A stretch of DNA of 64,000 nt from Flavobacterium haoranii (GCF_009363055.1 NZ_CP045292.1:992001-1056000), one strand, 5' to 3'; positions 1-9,076 are shown, counted from the stretch's first letter. Translations and numbers: made by a program. Notes: a model not told the origin generated them from the letters alone.

Positions 1-2
1 AT

Positions 3-284
3 AAAACTTGGAGAAACTTTGTATTTGACAGCTATAATATACGTTTAAAAGAAATGCTAGAAGCTATAGATACATTAGCTTTTATGAACTTAGACGAAAG
101 GTTGTATAAATATTTAACAGATAAAGCTAAAGTTATTGGTAATACAGAAATTAATAATACTCATCAGCAAATTGCATACGAAATGCATACGTCAAGAGTT
201 GTTATTTCAAGATTATTGAAAGCACTAGAAATGCAAGGCAAAATTAAACTACACCGAAATAAAATTGAAATTCTAGAATTTTAA
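3..284 (+). CDS. Crp/Fnr-family transcriptional regulator, C-terminal part
   Basis: The reading frame is open from the window edge, so the cyclic-nucleotide-binding-like sensor domain lies outside. What remains is the end of the dimerisation helix and a winged helix-turn-helix (IAYEMHTSRVVISRLLKALE), followed by a short wing. Family members bind DNA as dimers and activate or repress genes in response to redox, oxygen or sulfur signals. The stop codon overlaps the start of the TauE-like permease (TAATG), so the two are co-transcribed. Its place beside a persulfide-handling gene suggests a sulfide-responsive regulator. That specificity is inference; the family call rests on the HTH only. Confidence 0.8.
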   Translation, partial: KTWRNFVFDSYNIRLKEMLEAIDTLAFMNLDERLYKYLTDKAKVIGNTEINNTHQQIAYEMHTSRVVISRLLKALEMQGKIKLHRNKIEILEF

Positions 285-1072
285 TGGAACTACTTGGCTA
301 CATTGGAGCTTTATGCGTTGGATTAATTTTAGGTTTAACCGGAGGTGGTGGATCTATGCTTACAGTGCCAATATTGGTTTACATAATGTTTGTAAATCCT
401 GTAACTGCAACAGCATATTCGCTGTTTATTGTAGGAACAACATCTATATTTGGAGCATTTCAAAATTTTAAAAAAGGTTATGTAGATATTAAAAAGGGAT
501 TACTTTTTGCGGTACCATCTTTCATAGGGGTTTATTTAACTAGGAGTTTTATTGTACCAAAAATTCCAAATGATATTATAACCATTTCAAATTTTACGTT
601 AACAAAAGGTACTTTCTTAATGGTTTTTTTCGCTGTAATTATGTTTTTAGCAGCAATTTCAATGTTAAGAGAGAAAAATTCAACTAATACAGAAAACTTA
701 ACTAAAGAAGTACCAAACTCTGTAATTGTTTTACAAACTTTTTTAATTGGAGTCATTATTGGATTGGTTGGTGCTGGTGGCGGATTTTTAATTATTCCTT
801 CACTTGTCTTTTTTGCAAAACTTCCTATGAAAAAAGCAATTGGCACATCGCTATTCATTATAGCAATCAATTCATTAATTGGTTTTTTAGGCGATGTTCA
901 AAACATTCATATTGATTGGAATTTTTTACTAATCTTTACTTCAATTTCCATTTTAGGAATATTTATTGGAACTTATTTAAGTAAGTTTATCAATGAAAAA
1001 CAACTTAAAAAGCTATTTGCAATCTTTGTTCTCATTATGGCTTTTGTTATCCTTTTTAAGGAATTATTGTAA
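284..1072 (+). CDS. TauE/SafE-family sulfite/anion permease
   Basis: A 262-residue inner-membrane protein with about eight hydrophobic segments. It has two glycine-rich repeats typical of the family, LGLTGGGGSMLTVPIL near residue 15 and GLVGAGGGFLIIPSLVFF near residue 160, reflecting its internal duplication. The family exports or imports small sulfur or organic anions such as sulfite and sulfoacetate. The ATG overlaps the regulator's stop by one base, and a rhodanese protein gene follows after 67 bp, so export of sulfite or thiosulfate made during sulfide oxidation is a reasonable inference. The substrate cannot be read from sequence. Confidence 0.85.
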   Translation: MELLGYIGALCVGLILGLTGGGGSMLTVPILVYIMFVNPVTATAYSLFIVGTTSIFGAFQNFKKGYVDIKKGLLFAVPSFIGVYLTRSFIVPKIPNDIITISNFTLTKGTFLMVFFAVIMFLAAISMLREKNSTNTENLTKEVPNSVIVLQTFLIGVIIGLVGAGGGFLIIPSLVFFAKLPMKKAIGTSLFIIAINSLIGFLGDVQNIHIDWNFLLIFTSISILGIFIGTYLSKFINEKQLKKLFAIFVLIMAFVILFKELL

Positions 1073-1139
1073 CAATTGTTACTATAAAAACAATAATTTT
1101 AAGTAACTTTGATACACAAATTTTTTATAAAAAATAGTT

Positions 1140-2549
1140 ATGAAAATTGAACAAATATATACTGGGTGCATTGCCCATGCTGCTTATTATTTAGAAAATA
1201 ACGGAGAAGCTGCAATTTTTGATCCGTTACGTGAAGTTCAACCTTATATTGATAGAGCAACAAAAGATAATGCTAAAATTAAATACATTTTCGAAACTCA
1301 TTTCCATGCAGATTTCGTTTCGGGACATTTAGATTTAGCTAAAAAAACTGGTGCTCAAATTGTTTACGGTCCAACAGCAAAACCTAATTTTGAAGCTATT
1401 ATTGCAGAAGACGGACAGGAGTTTAAAATTGGTAATTACACTATTAAAGCTTTACACACACCCGGACACACATTAGAGAGTACAACTTATTTACTGATTG
1501 ATGAAAACGGAAAACAACACGGTATCATCACTGGGGATACTCTATTTATTGGAGATGTTGGTCGTCCCGATTTAGCTCAAAAATTAGTAGAAGATTTAAC
1601 TCAAGATGTTTTAGCAGAAAAATTATATTACTCTTTACGCAATAAGATCATGCCTTTATCAGATGATTTAATTGTGTATCCAAATCACGGAGCAGGAAGT
1701 GCTTGTGGTAAGAACATGAGTAAAGAAACTACTGATACTTTAGGAAACCAAAAGAAAACAAATTATGCACTTCGTGCAGATATGACTTTAGAGGAATTTA
1801 AAAAAGAATTACTAGATGGTTTAACTCCTCCTCCAGCCTATTTCCCTCAAAATGTTTTGATGAATATTAAAGGATATGATAGTTTAGAGGATGTAATGGC
1901 AAAAGGAAATAAACCATTAACTCCAAAAGAATTTGAAACGGTTGCCAACCAAACCGAAGCATTAATTGTTGATGTTCGTCACGAAAATGATTTTGTTAAA
2001 GAACATATTCCAGGTTCTATTTTTATTGGTCTTCACGGACAATTTGCTCCATGGGTTGGCGCTTTAATAAAAGATGTAAAACAACCTATTTTATTAGTCG
2101 TTCCAGAAGGAAAAGAAGAAGAAACTATTATGCGTTTATCTCGTGTAGGATTTGATAATACTTTAGGGTATTTAAGTGGAGGAATTGAGGCTTGGAAAGA
2201 TGCAGGCTTTGAAGTAGATTCTATATCTTCAGTTAGTCCAGATGAATTTGCAAATCACTACAAGGATGCTATTGTAATTGACGCAAGAAGACCAGGAGAG
2301 TTTACAGCAGAAAGAGTTGAAAATGCGGTAAATATTCCTTTAGATTATATCAATGATCATCTTGCTGAAATACCAAAAGAAGAAACTTTTTATGTGCATT
2401 GTGCTGGTGGATATCGTTCTGTAATTTGGGCTTCAATTATGAAAGCAAGAGGTTATCATAATATGATTAATGTTGAAAAAGGAATGAGCGGTATTAGAGA
2501 AACTTCAATTCCTTTAACAAATTATGTTTGTCCTTCTACACTAAAATAA
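1140..2549 (+). CDS. Metallo-beta-lactamase-fold hydrolase with two rhodanese domains (persulfide dioxygenase-like)
   Basis: 469 residues. Residues 1-250 form an ETHE1-like metallo-hydrolase domain with THFHAD at 53-58 and a later TPGHT metal-site histidine. Two rhodanese domains follow, at about 260-360 and 370-465. The second keeps a catalytic-loop cysteine (VHCAGGYRS). The first has VVPEGKEEET at that place and so has probably lost sulfur-transferase activity. Related proteins oxidise glutathione persulfide to sulfite or move sulfane sulfur. A possible -7 element (TAACTTTG, 1104-1111) lies ahead of the gene. With the upstream Fnr-type regulator and TauE permease it forms a cytosolic sulfide-detoxification unit. 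Confidence 0.88.
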   Translation: MKIEQIYTGCIAHAAYYLENNGEAAIFDPLREVQPYIDRATKDNAKIKYIFETHFHADFVSGHLDLAKKTGAQIVYGPTAKPNFEAIIAEDGQEFKIGNYTIKALHTPGHTLESTTYLLIDENGKQHGIITGDTLFIGDVGRPDLAQKLVEDLTQDVLAEKLYYSLRNKIMPLSDDLIVYPNHGAGSACGKNMSKETTDTLGNQKKTNYALRADMTLEEFKKELLDGLTPPPAYFPQNVLMNIKGYDSLEDVMAKGNKPLTPKEFETVANQTEALIVDVRHENDFVKEHIPGSIFIGLHGQFAPWVGALIKDVKQPILLVVPEGKEEETIMRLSRVGFDNTLGYLSGGIEAWKDAGFEVDSISSVSPDEFANHYKDAIVIDARRPGEFTAERVENAVNIPLDYINDHLAEIPKEETFYVHCAGGYRSVIWASIMKARGYHNMINVEKGMSGIRETSIPLTNYVCPSTLK

Positions 2550-2571
2550 AAGTAAGTACATATATGAAATC

Positions 2572-2595
2572 AAAATCAGGCAATTGCCTGATTTT
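2572..2595 (+). terminator. Rho-independent terminator after the sulfide cluster
   Basis: A perfect inverted repeat (aaaatcaggcaa / ttgcctgatttt) continues into a T-run, 22 bp after the stop of the rhodanese gene. Confidence 0.85.
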
Positions 2596-2645
2596 TTTAT
2601 GAAAAAATTAATATCAAATCTTTAATAAATAAGAGCAATATTGAA

Positions 2646-2653
2646 TACATTTG
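2646..2653 (+). promoter_or_regulatory. Bacteroidota -7 promoter element for the TlpA-like gene
   Basis: TACATTTG matches the Bacteroidota TAnnTTTG element and lies 18 bp before the ATG at 2672. No clear TTTG -33 box is present. Confidence 0.55.
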
Positions 2654-2671
2654 CGTAAATTTTAAAAAACA

Positions 2672-3787
2672 ATGAGAAAATTAACAATTTTATTTAGTGC
2701 CCTAATTACACTTGTTTCTTGTAACAAGAATTCAGATGGTTTTACCATCTCTGGAGAAGCTAATGGTGTAGGTAACGGTACAAAAGTATTTTTACAAGTA
2801 CAAGGAGAAAACGAGCTTATTGCTAAAGATACTGTAACTGTAGAAAATGGTAAATTCACTTTTAATGGTGCTGCCGATTTGCCAGAATTAGGTTTCCTAA
2901 CTATTGAAGGAAATAACGGAATTCCTTTCATTTTAGAAAATGGAGAAATTGTAATCAAATTCAACAAAGACTCAATCCAAAATACAAGCGTTGGTGGTAC
3001 ACCAGAAAATGAACTTTTTGAAAGTTTTTCTAAGAAAAACAAAGAAGTTAATGAGCGTATCAACAAATTTAAAAACGATAATGGTGAAAAATATATGACT
3101 GCTCAAACTAGCAATGATACTGCTACTATGAACGGTTTAATGAAACAATTGAATGTAATTCAAGACGAACTTAAAAACATCCCATTAGGCATCATTAAAA
3201 ATAATCCAAAAACATATTTGAGCATTATTTTAACTCAAAATGCTTTAATGCAACAATTCATTACTTCACAAGAAGCACAAGAATTCTTTAATAATTTTGA
3301 TAAAAAATTCGCTGAAACAAAAGCTTACAAATCATTAAATGATATTTTAAAAGCTGCTAATGCTGTAGAAGTTGGTAAAAAAGCTCCAGATTTCTCTGCT
3401 CCATCTCCAGAAGGCAAAACATTATCTTTAAAAGAATCATTAGGAAAAGTAACAATTATAGATTTTTGGGCTTCTTGGTGTGGACCATGTCGTATGGAAA
3501 ATCCAAATGTTGTAGCTTTATACAATGAATTACATGCTAAAGGATTAAATATCATTGGTGTTTCTTTAGATAAAGACGAAGCAAAATGGAAAGAAGCTAT
3601 TGCTAAAGATGGTTTAACTTGGAATCATGTATCTAATTTAAAGTTTTGGCAAGATCCAATTGCTGAAATGTATAATGTAAAAGCAATTCCAGCTACTTTT
3701 ATTCTAGATGCAAATGGCGTTATTGTTGCCAAAGATTTAAGAGGTGAAGAACTAAGAAATAAAGTTGAAGAACTACTAAATAAATAG
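2672..3787 (+). CDS. DUF4369/TlpA-family thiol-disulfide oxidoreductase lipoprotein
   Basis: 371 residues. A signal peptide ends in a lipobox (LVSC, Cys about 17), so the mature protein is a lipoprotein facing the periplasm. Residues about 22-115 resemble the beta-rich DUF4369 module common in Bacteroidota. The C-terminal 140 residues are an AhpC/TSA-thioredoxin domain with WASWCGPC around residue 266 and a cis-proline segment (KAIPATF). Such proteins reduce periplasmic disulfides, for example in cytochrome maturation or folding. The gene is a single transcription unit between two terminators. Confidence 0.88.
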   Translation: MRKLTILFSALITLVSCNKNSDGFTISGEANGVGNGTKVFLQVQGENELIAKDTVTVENGKFTFNGAADLPELGFLTIEGNNGIPFILENGEIVIKFNKDSIQNTSVGGTPENELFESFSKKNKEVNERINKFKNDNGEKYMTAQTSNDTATMNGLMKQLNVIQDELKNIPLGIIKNNPKTYLSIILTQNALMQQFITSQEAQEFFNNFDKKFAETKAYKSLNDILKAANAVEVGKKAPDFSAPSPEGKTLSLKESLGKVTIIDFWASWCGPCRMENPNVVALYNELHAKGLNIIGVSLDKDEAKWKEAIAKDGLTWNHVSNLKFWQDPIAEMYNVKAIPATFILDANGVIVAKDLRGEELRNKVEELLNK

Positions 3788-3803
3788 ATTTTCTCTTAAA
3801 AAT

Positions 3804-3831
3804 AAAAAAGCTCCGTAATGGAGCTTTTTTT
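3804..3831 (+). terminator. Rho-independent terminator
   Basis: The hairpin aaaaaagctcc / ggagctttttt has a 5-nt loop and a T-tail, 17 bp after the TlpA-like gene. Confidence 0.88.
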
Positions 3832-3886
3832 ATTTTTTTCATTACCAATTACTTATAAAATTTATTGAAAATTTATTGATTTTTCG

Positions 3887-3917
3887 TTTGCAACTAACAA
3901 AAACAATTCTATATTTG
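3887..3917 (+). promoter_or_regulatory. tRNA-Tyr promoter
   Basis: TTTG (3887-3890) and TATATTTG (3910-3917) are separated by 19 bp, a perfect Bacteroidota sigma-ABfr promoter, 27 bp before the tRNA. It serves here as an internal reference for promoter elements elsewhere in the window. Confidence 0.85.
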
Positions 3918-3944
3918 CAACCGCTTACAAGATAAGCACAGGCT

Positions 3945-4027
3945 GGGGAGATACTCAAGCGGCCAACGAGGGCAGACTGTAAATCTGCTGGTTTTCACCT
4001 TCGCAGGTTCGAATCCTGCTCTCCCCA
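3945..4027 (+). tRNA. tRNA-Tyr (anticodon GTA)
   Basis: An 83-nt class II tRNA. The acceptor stem is ggggaga/tctcccc with discriminator A, the anticodon loop ctGTAaatc reads Tyr, there is a long variable arm, and the T-loop is ggttcgaatcc. CCA is not encoded. Confidence 0.95.
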
Positions 4028-4126
4028 CAAAGAAAAAATCTCAGAATATGTTAAAAGTTTACTTTTATAAATATTTTGGGATTTTTTATTTGAGTAAGAT
4101 TCATCTTACTCGGGATGAACGTAGTT

Positions 4127-4146
4127 AATCCTGCTCTCCCCACAAG
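4127..4146 (+). repeat. Partial duplicate of the tRNA-Tyr 3' end (att-like scar)
   Basis: Nineteen bases (aatcctgctctccccacaa) repeat the tRNA 3' end at 4012-4030 exactly, 115 bp downstream. Integrating elements that use tRNA 3' ends leave such direct repeats. Only about 95 bp lie between the copies, so any element has been lost or the copy is a remnant. Confidence 0.7.
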
Positions 4147-4155
4147 ATATAAATT

Positions 4156-4187
4156 AAAAAAAAGCTCAAGTTAAACTTGAGCTTTTT
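4156..4187. terminator. Bidirectional terminator
   Basis: A symmetric hairpin (aaaaaagctcaagtt / aacttgagctttttt) has A- and T-tails. It lies between tRNA-Tyr and the convergent SIMPL gene and can end both transcripts. Confidence 0.85.
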
Positions 4188-4210
4188 TATTTTTATAAAC
4201 TTATGACTTT

Positions 4211-4900
4211 CTATAGTAATTCAAAAACAATGCTTACTGAAGTCGTAATCTCAATTTCTCCAATAGCTAATGTTTCTCTATTCATTCCTGCATCAGCAGA
4301 TTCTGCTGCCATTGCATATGTTTTGTACATTGGTCTGGGATAATTCGCCTGCGTATTATCTGAAATTGTAATTGCCTTACCAACTTTTTGATTTAAAACT
4401 GATACAAAATCTTCTGCTTTCTTTTTAGCATCTAAAATAGCATCTTTTCTGGCTTGAGATTCTAATTCTTTAATTTTTGAAGATTTAAATTCTACATTCT
4501 GAATAGCATTAACACCAGCATCAACTAAATCCATCATTAAACCATCATACTTATTCAAATCTTTTAAATGAATAGAAATATTTTGACTCGCTTGAAATTG
4601 ATTTTTCTTAGTATTATAATCATATGTTTTAAACAAAGAAACTCTTTCTGTTTGAAAATCTGCAACAGGAATTTTATGTTTCTTAATTACTTTTAAAACT
4701 TTATCTACAATTTCGTCGTTTTTCTTTTTTACTTCAGTAGCATCTTTACCTGAATTTTCTACACCAAATGAAATTATTGCCTCGTCAGGCGTTACTTTAA
4801 TTTTTCCTTCACCAGTTACACTAATTGAAGGAACTTGCTTTACTTCTTGTGCTTGTACCATTGCTGTTATAAATGTTAGTACTAAAATTAACTTTTTCAT
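4211..4900 (-). CDS. SIMPL-domain (DUF541) periplasmic protein
   Basis: 229 residues with an N-terminal signal peptide (cleavage near MVQAQ). The body carries the SIMPL/DUF541 pattern: ISVTGEGKIKVTPDEAIISFGVE at the start, alternating strands, and a helix rich in lysine and alanine (ARKDAILDAKKKAEDF). Family members are periplasmic or outer-membrane-associated proteins of poorly defined function, linked in some bacteria to oxidative stress. It is convergent with tRNA-Tyr and separated from the next minus-strand gene by 44 bp, so it may share a transcript with the rhomboid gene. Confidence 0.85.
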   Translation of the reverse strand: MKKLILVLTFITAMVQAQEVKQVPSISVTGEGKIKVTPDEAIISFGVENSGKDATEVKKKNDEIVDKVLKVIKKHKIPVADFQTERVSLFKTYDYNTKKNQFQASQNISIHLKDLNKYDGLMMDLVDAGVNAIQNVEFKSSKIKELESQARKDAILDAKKKAEDFVSVLNQKVGKAITISDNTQANYPRPMYKTYAMAAESADAGMNRETLAIGEIEITTSVSIVFELL

Positions 4901-4944
4901 ATAATTATTTTTTTAGTTTGAACTTTTACAATAACAATGCCAAA

Positions 4945-5583
4945 CTACAGCTTGTTTTTCTTTTGAAGGTAAAATAAAATAACTATTGGTATTAAAACTA
5001 AAACCACAATTAGGGATTCATTATAAATAATACTTGGATCTTTTATTAGTGTTATTACATAACCTCCTATTGCACCTCCAAAATGAGCTGTATGTCCAAT
5101 GTTATCGGTTCTTGATTTCATGCCATAAATTGAATACAACAAATATCCTATTCCAAAAATATAACCTGGAATGGGTAACACATAGAAAAGTAAAATTTGC
5201 ATTTCAGGATATAATAAAATTGAACTATATATTATACCTGAAACTGCACCTGAAGCTCCAACTGCTCTATAGTAATATTCATCTTTATGAATGAACAATG
5301 TAAGTAAACTACCCGCTAATAAACTCCCAAAATAAATAACTAAAAAATAAGCGCTATCAAATTGATTGATTACAACAGGTGCAAAAAAATAAAGTGTAAG
5401 CATGTTAAAAGCCAAATGAGCTATATCTACATGTAAAAAACCAGAAGTTAACATTCTTATTTGATCTCCTGCTTTAATACTTCCTATATGAAACTCGTAT
5501 TTTCTAAAAAAACTTTGGTCGTCGAAACCTTTTAAACTTGCTAAGACATTTGCAATAATTAATACGATAAGAACTAAACTCAT
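4945..5583 (-). CDS. Rhomboid-family intramembrane serine protease
   Basis: 212 residues with six hydrophobic segments. The catalytic serine motif GASGAVSG sits near residue 110, the partner histidine is in HTAHFGGAIGG near residue 165, and the upstream HLAFNMLTL segment supplies the conserved His and Asn. Rhomboids cleave transmembrane helices within the inner membrane. The gene lies just upstream of the SIMPL gene on the same strand. The physiological substrate is unknown. Confidence 0.9.
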   Translation of the reverse strand: MSLVLIVLIIANVLASLKGFDDQSFFRKYEFHIGSIKAGDQIRMLTSGFLHVDIAHLAFNMLTLYFFAPVVINQFDSAYFLVIYFGSLLAGSLLTLFIHKDEYYYRAVGASGAVSGIIYSSILLYPEMQILLFYVLPIPGYIFGIGYLLYSIYGMKSRTDNIGHTAHFGGAIGGYVITLIKDPSIIYNESLIVVLVLIPIVILFYLQKKNKL

Positions 5584-5630
5584 ACTCTTAAATTTTAGTA
5601 AAATTACAAATACAAAACAGATTTATAAAG

Positions 5631-5638
5631 TATATTTG
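5631..5638 (+). promoter_or_regulatory. -7 promoter element of the acyltransferase gene
   Basis: TATATTTG ends 15 bp before the ATG at 5654. The -33 box is weak. Confidence 0.5.
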
Positions 5639-5653
5639 TAAAAATAAAATTAC

Positions 5654-6529
5654 ATGCAGCGAATAGCTTTTTATTTAGTTTATGCTTTTTTATGGCTAAT
5701 TTCTATATTGCCATTTCCTATATTTTACTTTGTATCCGATTGTATTTTTGTTCTAATTTATTATATCATTGGATATCGTAAAAAAACAGTTCGATCAAAC
5801 ATACAGCTTACATTACCTCATCTTTCTAAAAAAGAACAATTAGAAGTTGAAAAGAAGTTTTACAGACATATGTGTGATATGTTTATGGAAATGATTAAAA
5901 CGATGTCTATTTCGAAAAAAGAAATTCAAAAACGTTTTGTTTTTAAAAATATTGAATTATTCCATGAATTTGAAAATAAAAACAAAAGTATCATTCTTTT
6001 TTATGCGCATTATGCCAGCTGGGAATGGTCTCCAACACTAGGTTTTTATACAAAATTTAAAGGATATGGTATTTATAAAAAAATTAGAAATCCATATTTT
6101 GATAAAATGGTTAGAGATATTCGTTCTAAATTTGGAGCTACTTTAATTGATACTAGAGCAACTACTAAAACTGTAACAGAGAATCAGCATAAGGGGATTC
6201 TTGGTGTTTATGGTTTCATTAGTGATCAAACTCCTGCGAAACAAAAAGCTAAATATTGGGACACTTTTATGGGACATGAAGTACCTATTCATACTGGTGG
6301 TGAAAGTTTAGCTAGAAGCTTAGATATGAATGTTCTTTATATGAAAGTAAGCAAGGTAAAGAGAGGTTATTATGAAGCAACATTTATTCCTATTACTGAC
6401 AATATAAAAGCTGAACCTGAATTTGAAGTTTCTAAAAAATTCATTAGAGAAGTAGAAAAACAAATTTATGAAGCACCAGAATATTACTTTTGGACACACA
6501 AACGTTGGAAACATAAAAAAGCTCAGTAA
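5654..6529 (+). CDS. LpxL/HtrB-type lipid A acyltransferase
   Basis: 291 residues with an N-terminal membrane anchor (residues 5-40). The HX4E acyltransferase motif is HYASWE near residue 118, and the family's segment around SDQTPAKQKAKYWDTFMG follows. These enzymes transfer a secondary acyl chain from acyl-ACP to lipid A precursors on the cytoplasmic face of the inner membrane. The length and motif order match the family. It is a single gene read convergently with the aminotransferase, sharing a terminator that overlaps its stop codon. Confidence 0.88.
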   Translation: MQRIAFYLVYAFLWLISILPFPIFYFVSDCIFVLIYYIIGYRKKTVRSNIQLTLPHLSKKEQLEVEKKFYRHMCDMFMEMIKTMSISKKEIQKRFVFKNIELFHEFENKNKSIILFYAHYASWEWSPTLGFYTKFKGYGIYKKIRNPYFDKMVRDIRSKFGATLIDTRATTKTVTENQHKGILGVYGFISDQTPAKQKAKYWDTFMGHEVPIHTGGESLARSLDMNVLYMKVSKVKRGYYEATFIPITDNIKAEPEFEVSKKFIREVEKQIYEAPEYYFWTHKRWKHKKAQ

Positions 6530-6545
6530 TTACTGAGCTTTTTTT
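6515..6545. terminator. Bidirectional terminator overlapping the acyltransferase stop
   Basis: The hairpin aaaaaagctcagtaa / ttactgagctttttt has a T-tail. The UAA stop of the acyltransferase is inside the stem, and the other strand ends the convergent aminotransferase transcript. Confidence 0.85.
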
Positions 6546-6546
6546 A

Positions 6547-8031
6547 TTAAAATTGGAACCAACTATCTACTTTTTCTTGAATTGTATTTTGTTGGCTTAT
6601 GTGCGTAAATTCATTTGTTTTATTACTATATGTATAATCTTTACTCCATTCTTTAAAATTTGAAGCTAAATCAAGAATAGCATTACAAACATATTCGATT
6701 TCTTTATTAGTTGTTGTAGGATGAATTGACATTCTAATCCAACCTGGTTTCTTCTCTAAATCACCATCTGAAATTTGACAAACAATAGAATTAGAAGTTT
6801 CCTGATCTACATGCAATAAATAATGACCGTAAGTTCCTGCGCAACTACAACCGCCACGTGTTTGAATTCCAAAACGATCGTTTAGTAGTTTTACACCTAA
6901 ATTATAATGTAAACCATCAATATAAAAGGAAATCACTCCTAACCTATCTTGATGTTGTGGAGCCAATATATTTATATTTTCAACATTACTTAATTTGCTA
7001 AAAATATAATCGACTAGTTCATGTTCACGATCCAAAATATTTTGAACACCCATTTGTTCTTTTAGCTTAATTGCCAAAGCGGTTTTTATAACTTGTAAAA
7101 AACCTGGAGTTCCACCATCTTCACGCTCTTCAATATTGTCGATGTATTTATGTTGACCCCAAGGATTTGTCCATTTTACAGTTCCACCACCTGGACAATC
7201 GGGTACATTATTTTTATATAAATTTTTATTAAAAACCATTACACCGCAAGTTCCGGGTCCACCTAAGAATTTATGAGGTGAAAAGAAAACTGCATCTAAA
7301 TAAGCTTCTTCATCATCTGGATGCATATTAATCTCTACATAAGGACCAGAGCAAGCAAAATCTACAAAACACACACCTTTATTTTGATGCATAATTTTAG
7401 CCACTTCATAATAAGGCGTTTTAATTCCGGTTACGTTAGAACAAGAAGTAATAGAAGCTATTTTAAAAGGTCGGTCTTTATATTTTTCGACAAGATTTCT
7501 AAAATTTTCCAAGCAAAATAACCCTTCATCATTTGCAGGAACCACCTCAACATCTGCAATTGTTTCTAACCAAGAAGTTTGATTAGAATGATGTTCCATG
7601 TGCGAAATAAACACAATTGGTTTTATATGTTCTGGAATAGCTGTAAAATCTTTTAAATTTTCTGCGATACGAAGTCCTAGAATTCTTTGTAACTTATTTA
7701 CAACTCCTGTCATTCCAGTTCCATCAGTAATCAACACATCATTATCGTTAGCATTTACATGTTTTTTGATAATATGACGTGCTTTGTGATAAGCCATAGT
7801 CATTGCAGTACCTGTTACAGAAGTTTCAGTGTGTGTATTGGCCACAAATGGACCGAATTCATATAGCATTTTTTCTTCAATTGGCTCATATAAACGACCA
7901 CTTGCCGTCCAATCGGTATAAATAATTGGTTGTATACCATAAGGTGAATCAAATGTTTCATTTAATCCAACAATGGCTTCTCTAAACTTTTGAAAATACT
8001 GTTCTAGTTGTGTCGTTTCAGTAGTTATCAT
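6547..8031 (-). CDS. Class V aminotransferase (cysteine desulfurase-like)
   Basis: 494 residues from the ATG at 8031. A longer frame up to 8127 would overlap the upstream gene, whereas this start leaves an 8-bp gap. The PLP-binding lysine motif is FFSPHKFLGGPGTCG, and the substrate-loop cysteines are RGGCSCAGTYGH, as in SufS/CsdA-like enzymes. The length exceeds that of ordinary desulfurases (about 400 residues), and no Suf or Isc genes are nearby. It may therefore act on a different amino-acid substrate rather than in Fe-S assembly. The fold is certain, the reaction is not. It is probably co-transcribed with the pseudouridine synthase. Confidence 0.82.
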   Translation of the reverse strand: MITTETTQLEQYFQKFREAIVGLNETFDSPYGIQPIIYTDWTASGRLYEPIEEKMLYEFGPFVANTHTETSVTGTAMTMAYHKARHIIKKHVNANDNDVLITDGTGMTGVVNKLQRILGLRIAENLKDFTAIPEHIKPIVFISHMEHHSNQTSWLETIADVEVVPANDEGLFCLENFRNLVEKYKDRPFKIASITSCSNVTGIKTPYYEVAKIMHQNKGVCFVDFACSGPYVEINMHPDDEEAYLDAVFFSPHKFLGGPGTCGVMVFNKNLYKNNVPDCPGGGTVKWTNPWGQHKYIDNIEEREDGGTPGFLQVIKTALAIKLKEQMGVQNILDREHELVDYIFSKLSNVENINILAPQHQDRLGVISFYIDGLHYNLGVKLLNDRFGIQTRGGCSCAGTYGHYLLHVDQETSNSIVCQISDGDLEKKPGWIRMSIHPTTTNKEIEYVCNAILDLASNFKEWSKDYTYSNKTNEFTHISQQNTIQEKVDSWFQF

Positions 8032-8038
8032 AATTGCC

Positions 8039-9076
8039 TTAATCTTCTTCTTCAAATTGTTGTGCTTTCGAATATACTCTCCATTTCTCGATACAATCTT
8101 GTATATCTTGTGGAATTTCACATTCAAAACGCATAAATTCTTTAGTTATTGGATGTTCAAAACCTAAAGTTCTTGCATGTAATGCTTGTCTTGGTAAAAC
8201 TTTAAAACAATTATCTACAAATTGCTTGTATTTTGTAAATGTTGTTCCTTTTAAGATTAAATTTCCACCGTAACGTTCATCATTAAAAAGAGTATGTCCA
8301 ATAAATTTCATGTGCACACGAATTTGGTGTGTTCTACCAGTTTCTAATTGGCACGAAATAACTGTAACATAACCTAATCGTTCTAAAACTTTATAATGTG
8401 TAACTGCATGCTTACCTCTATCTCCATCAGGATAAACAGCCATTTGCATACGATTTGTTATATGACGATCTATATTTCCTTCAATTGTTCCTTCGTCTTC
8501 TTCTAAATTTCCCCAAACTATTGCAACATATTCTCTTTCAGATGTTTTTTCTGCAAATTGTTTCGATAAATAATCCATTGCTAATTCCGTTTTAGCAACG
8601 ACTAACAATCCAGAAGTATCTTTATCTATTCGATGAACTAATCCTGGACGATTAGAACTATTCATTGGCAAATTATCAAAATGATAAGCCAAAGCATTTA
8701 CTAAAGTTCCGCTGTAATTTCCGTGACCAGGATGCACCACCATTCCAGCAGGTTTGTTTACAACAATAAGTTGGTCATCTTCATAAACAATATCCAACGG
8801 AATATTTTCGCCTTTAAGTAAATGTTCATAAGGCGGATGTTCCAACATCATTTGAACTACATCACCAGGTTTTACTTTGTAATTAGATTTTACAGCAACA
8901 TCATTTACTAAAATATTTCCGTTATCGGCAGCTTTTTGAATTTTACTACGTGTAGCATTTTCAATAAGATTCATTAAAAATTTATCTACACGAAGAGGCT
9001 GTTGCCCTTTTGTTACTTCAAAACGATGGTGTTCATATAATTCTTCGTCTAATTCTTCAATACTATTGTGCAGCAT
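8039..9076 (-). CDS. rluD: RluA/RluD-family 23S rRNA pseudouridine synthase
   Basis: 345 residues. An N-terminal S4 RNA-binding domain (RVDKFLMNLIENATRSKIQKA) is followed by the catalytic domain, with the active-site aspartate in HRIDKDTSGLLVVAK and the family motif TGRTHQIRVH. RluD modifies helix 69 of 23S rRNA. Assignment to RluD rather than RluC or RluA rests on the S4 domain and overall likeness, so the symbol is tentative. It overlaps the PASTA gene by 14 bp and reads on into the aminotransferase, a likely three-gene operon. Confidence 0.88.
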   Translation of the reverse strand: MLHNSIEELDEELYEHHRFEVTKGQQPLRVDKFLMNLIENATRSKIQKAADNGNILVNDVAVKSNYKVKPGDVVQMMLEHPPYEHLLKGENIPLDIVYEDDQLIVVNKPAGMVVHPGHGNYSGTLVNALAYHFDNLPMNSSNRPGLVHRIDKDTSGLLVVAKTELAMDYLSKQFAEKTSEREYVAIVWGNLEEDEGTIEGNIDRHITNRMQMAVYPDGDRGKHAVTHYKVLERLGYVTVISCQLETGRTHQIRVHMKFIGHTLFNDERYGGNLILKGTTFTKYKQFVDNCFKVLPRQALHARTLGFEHPITKEFMRFECEIPQDIQDCIEKWRVYSKAQQFEEED

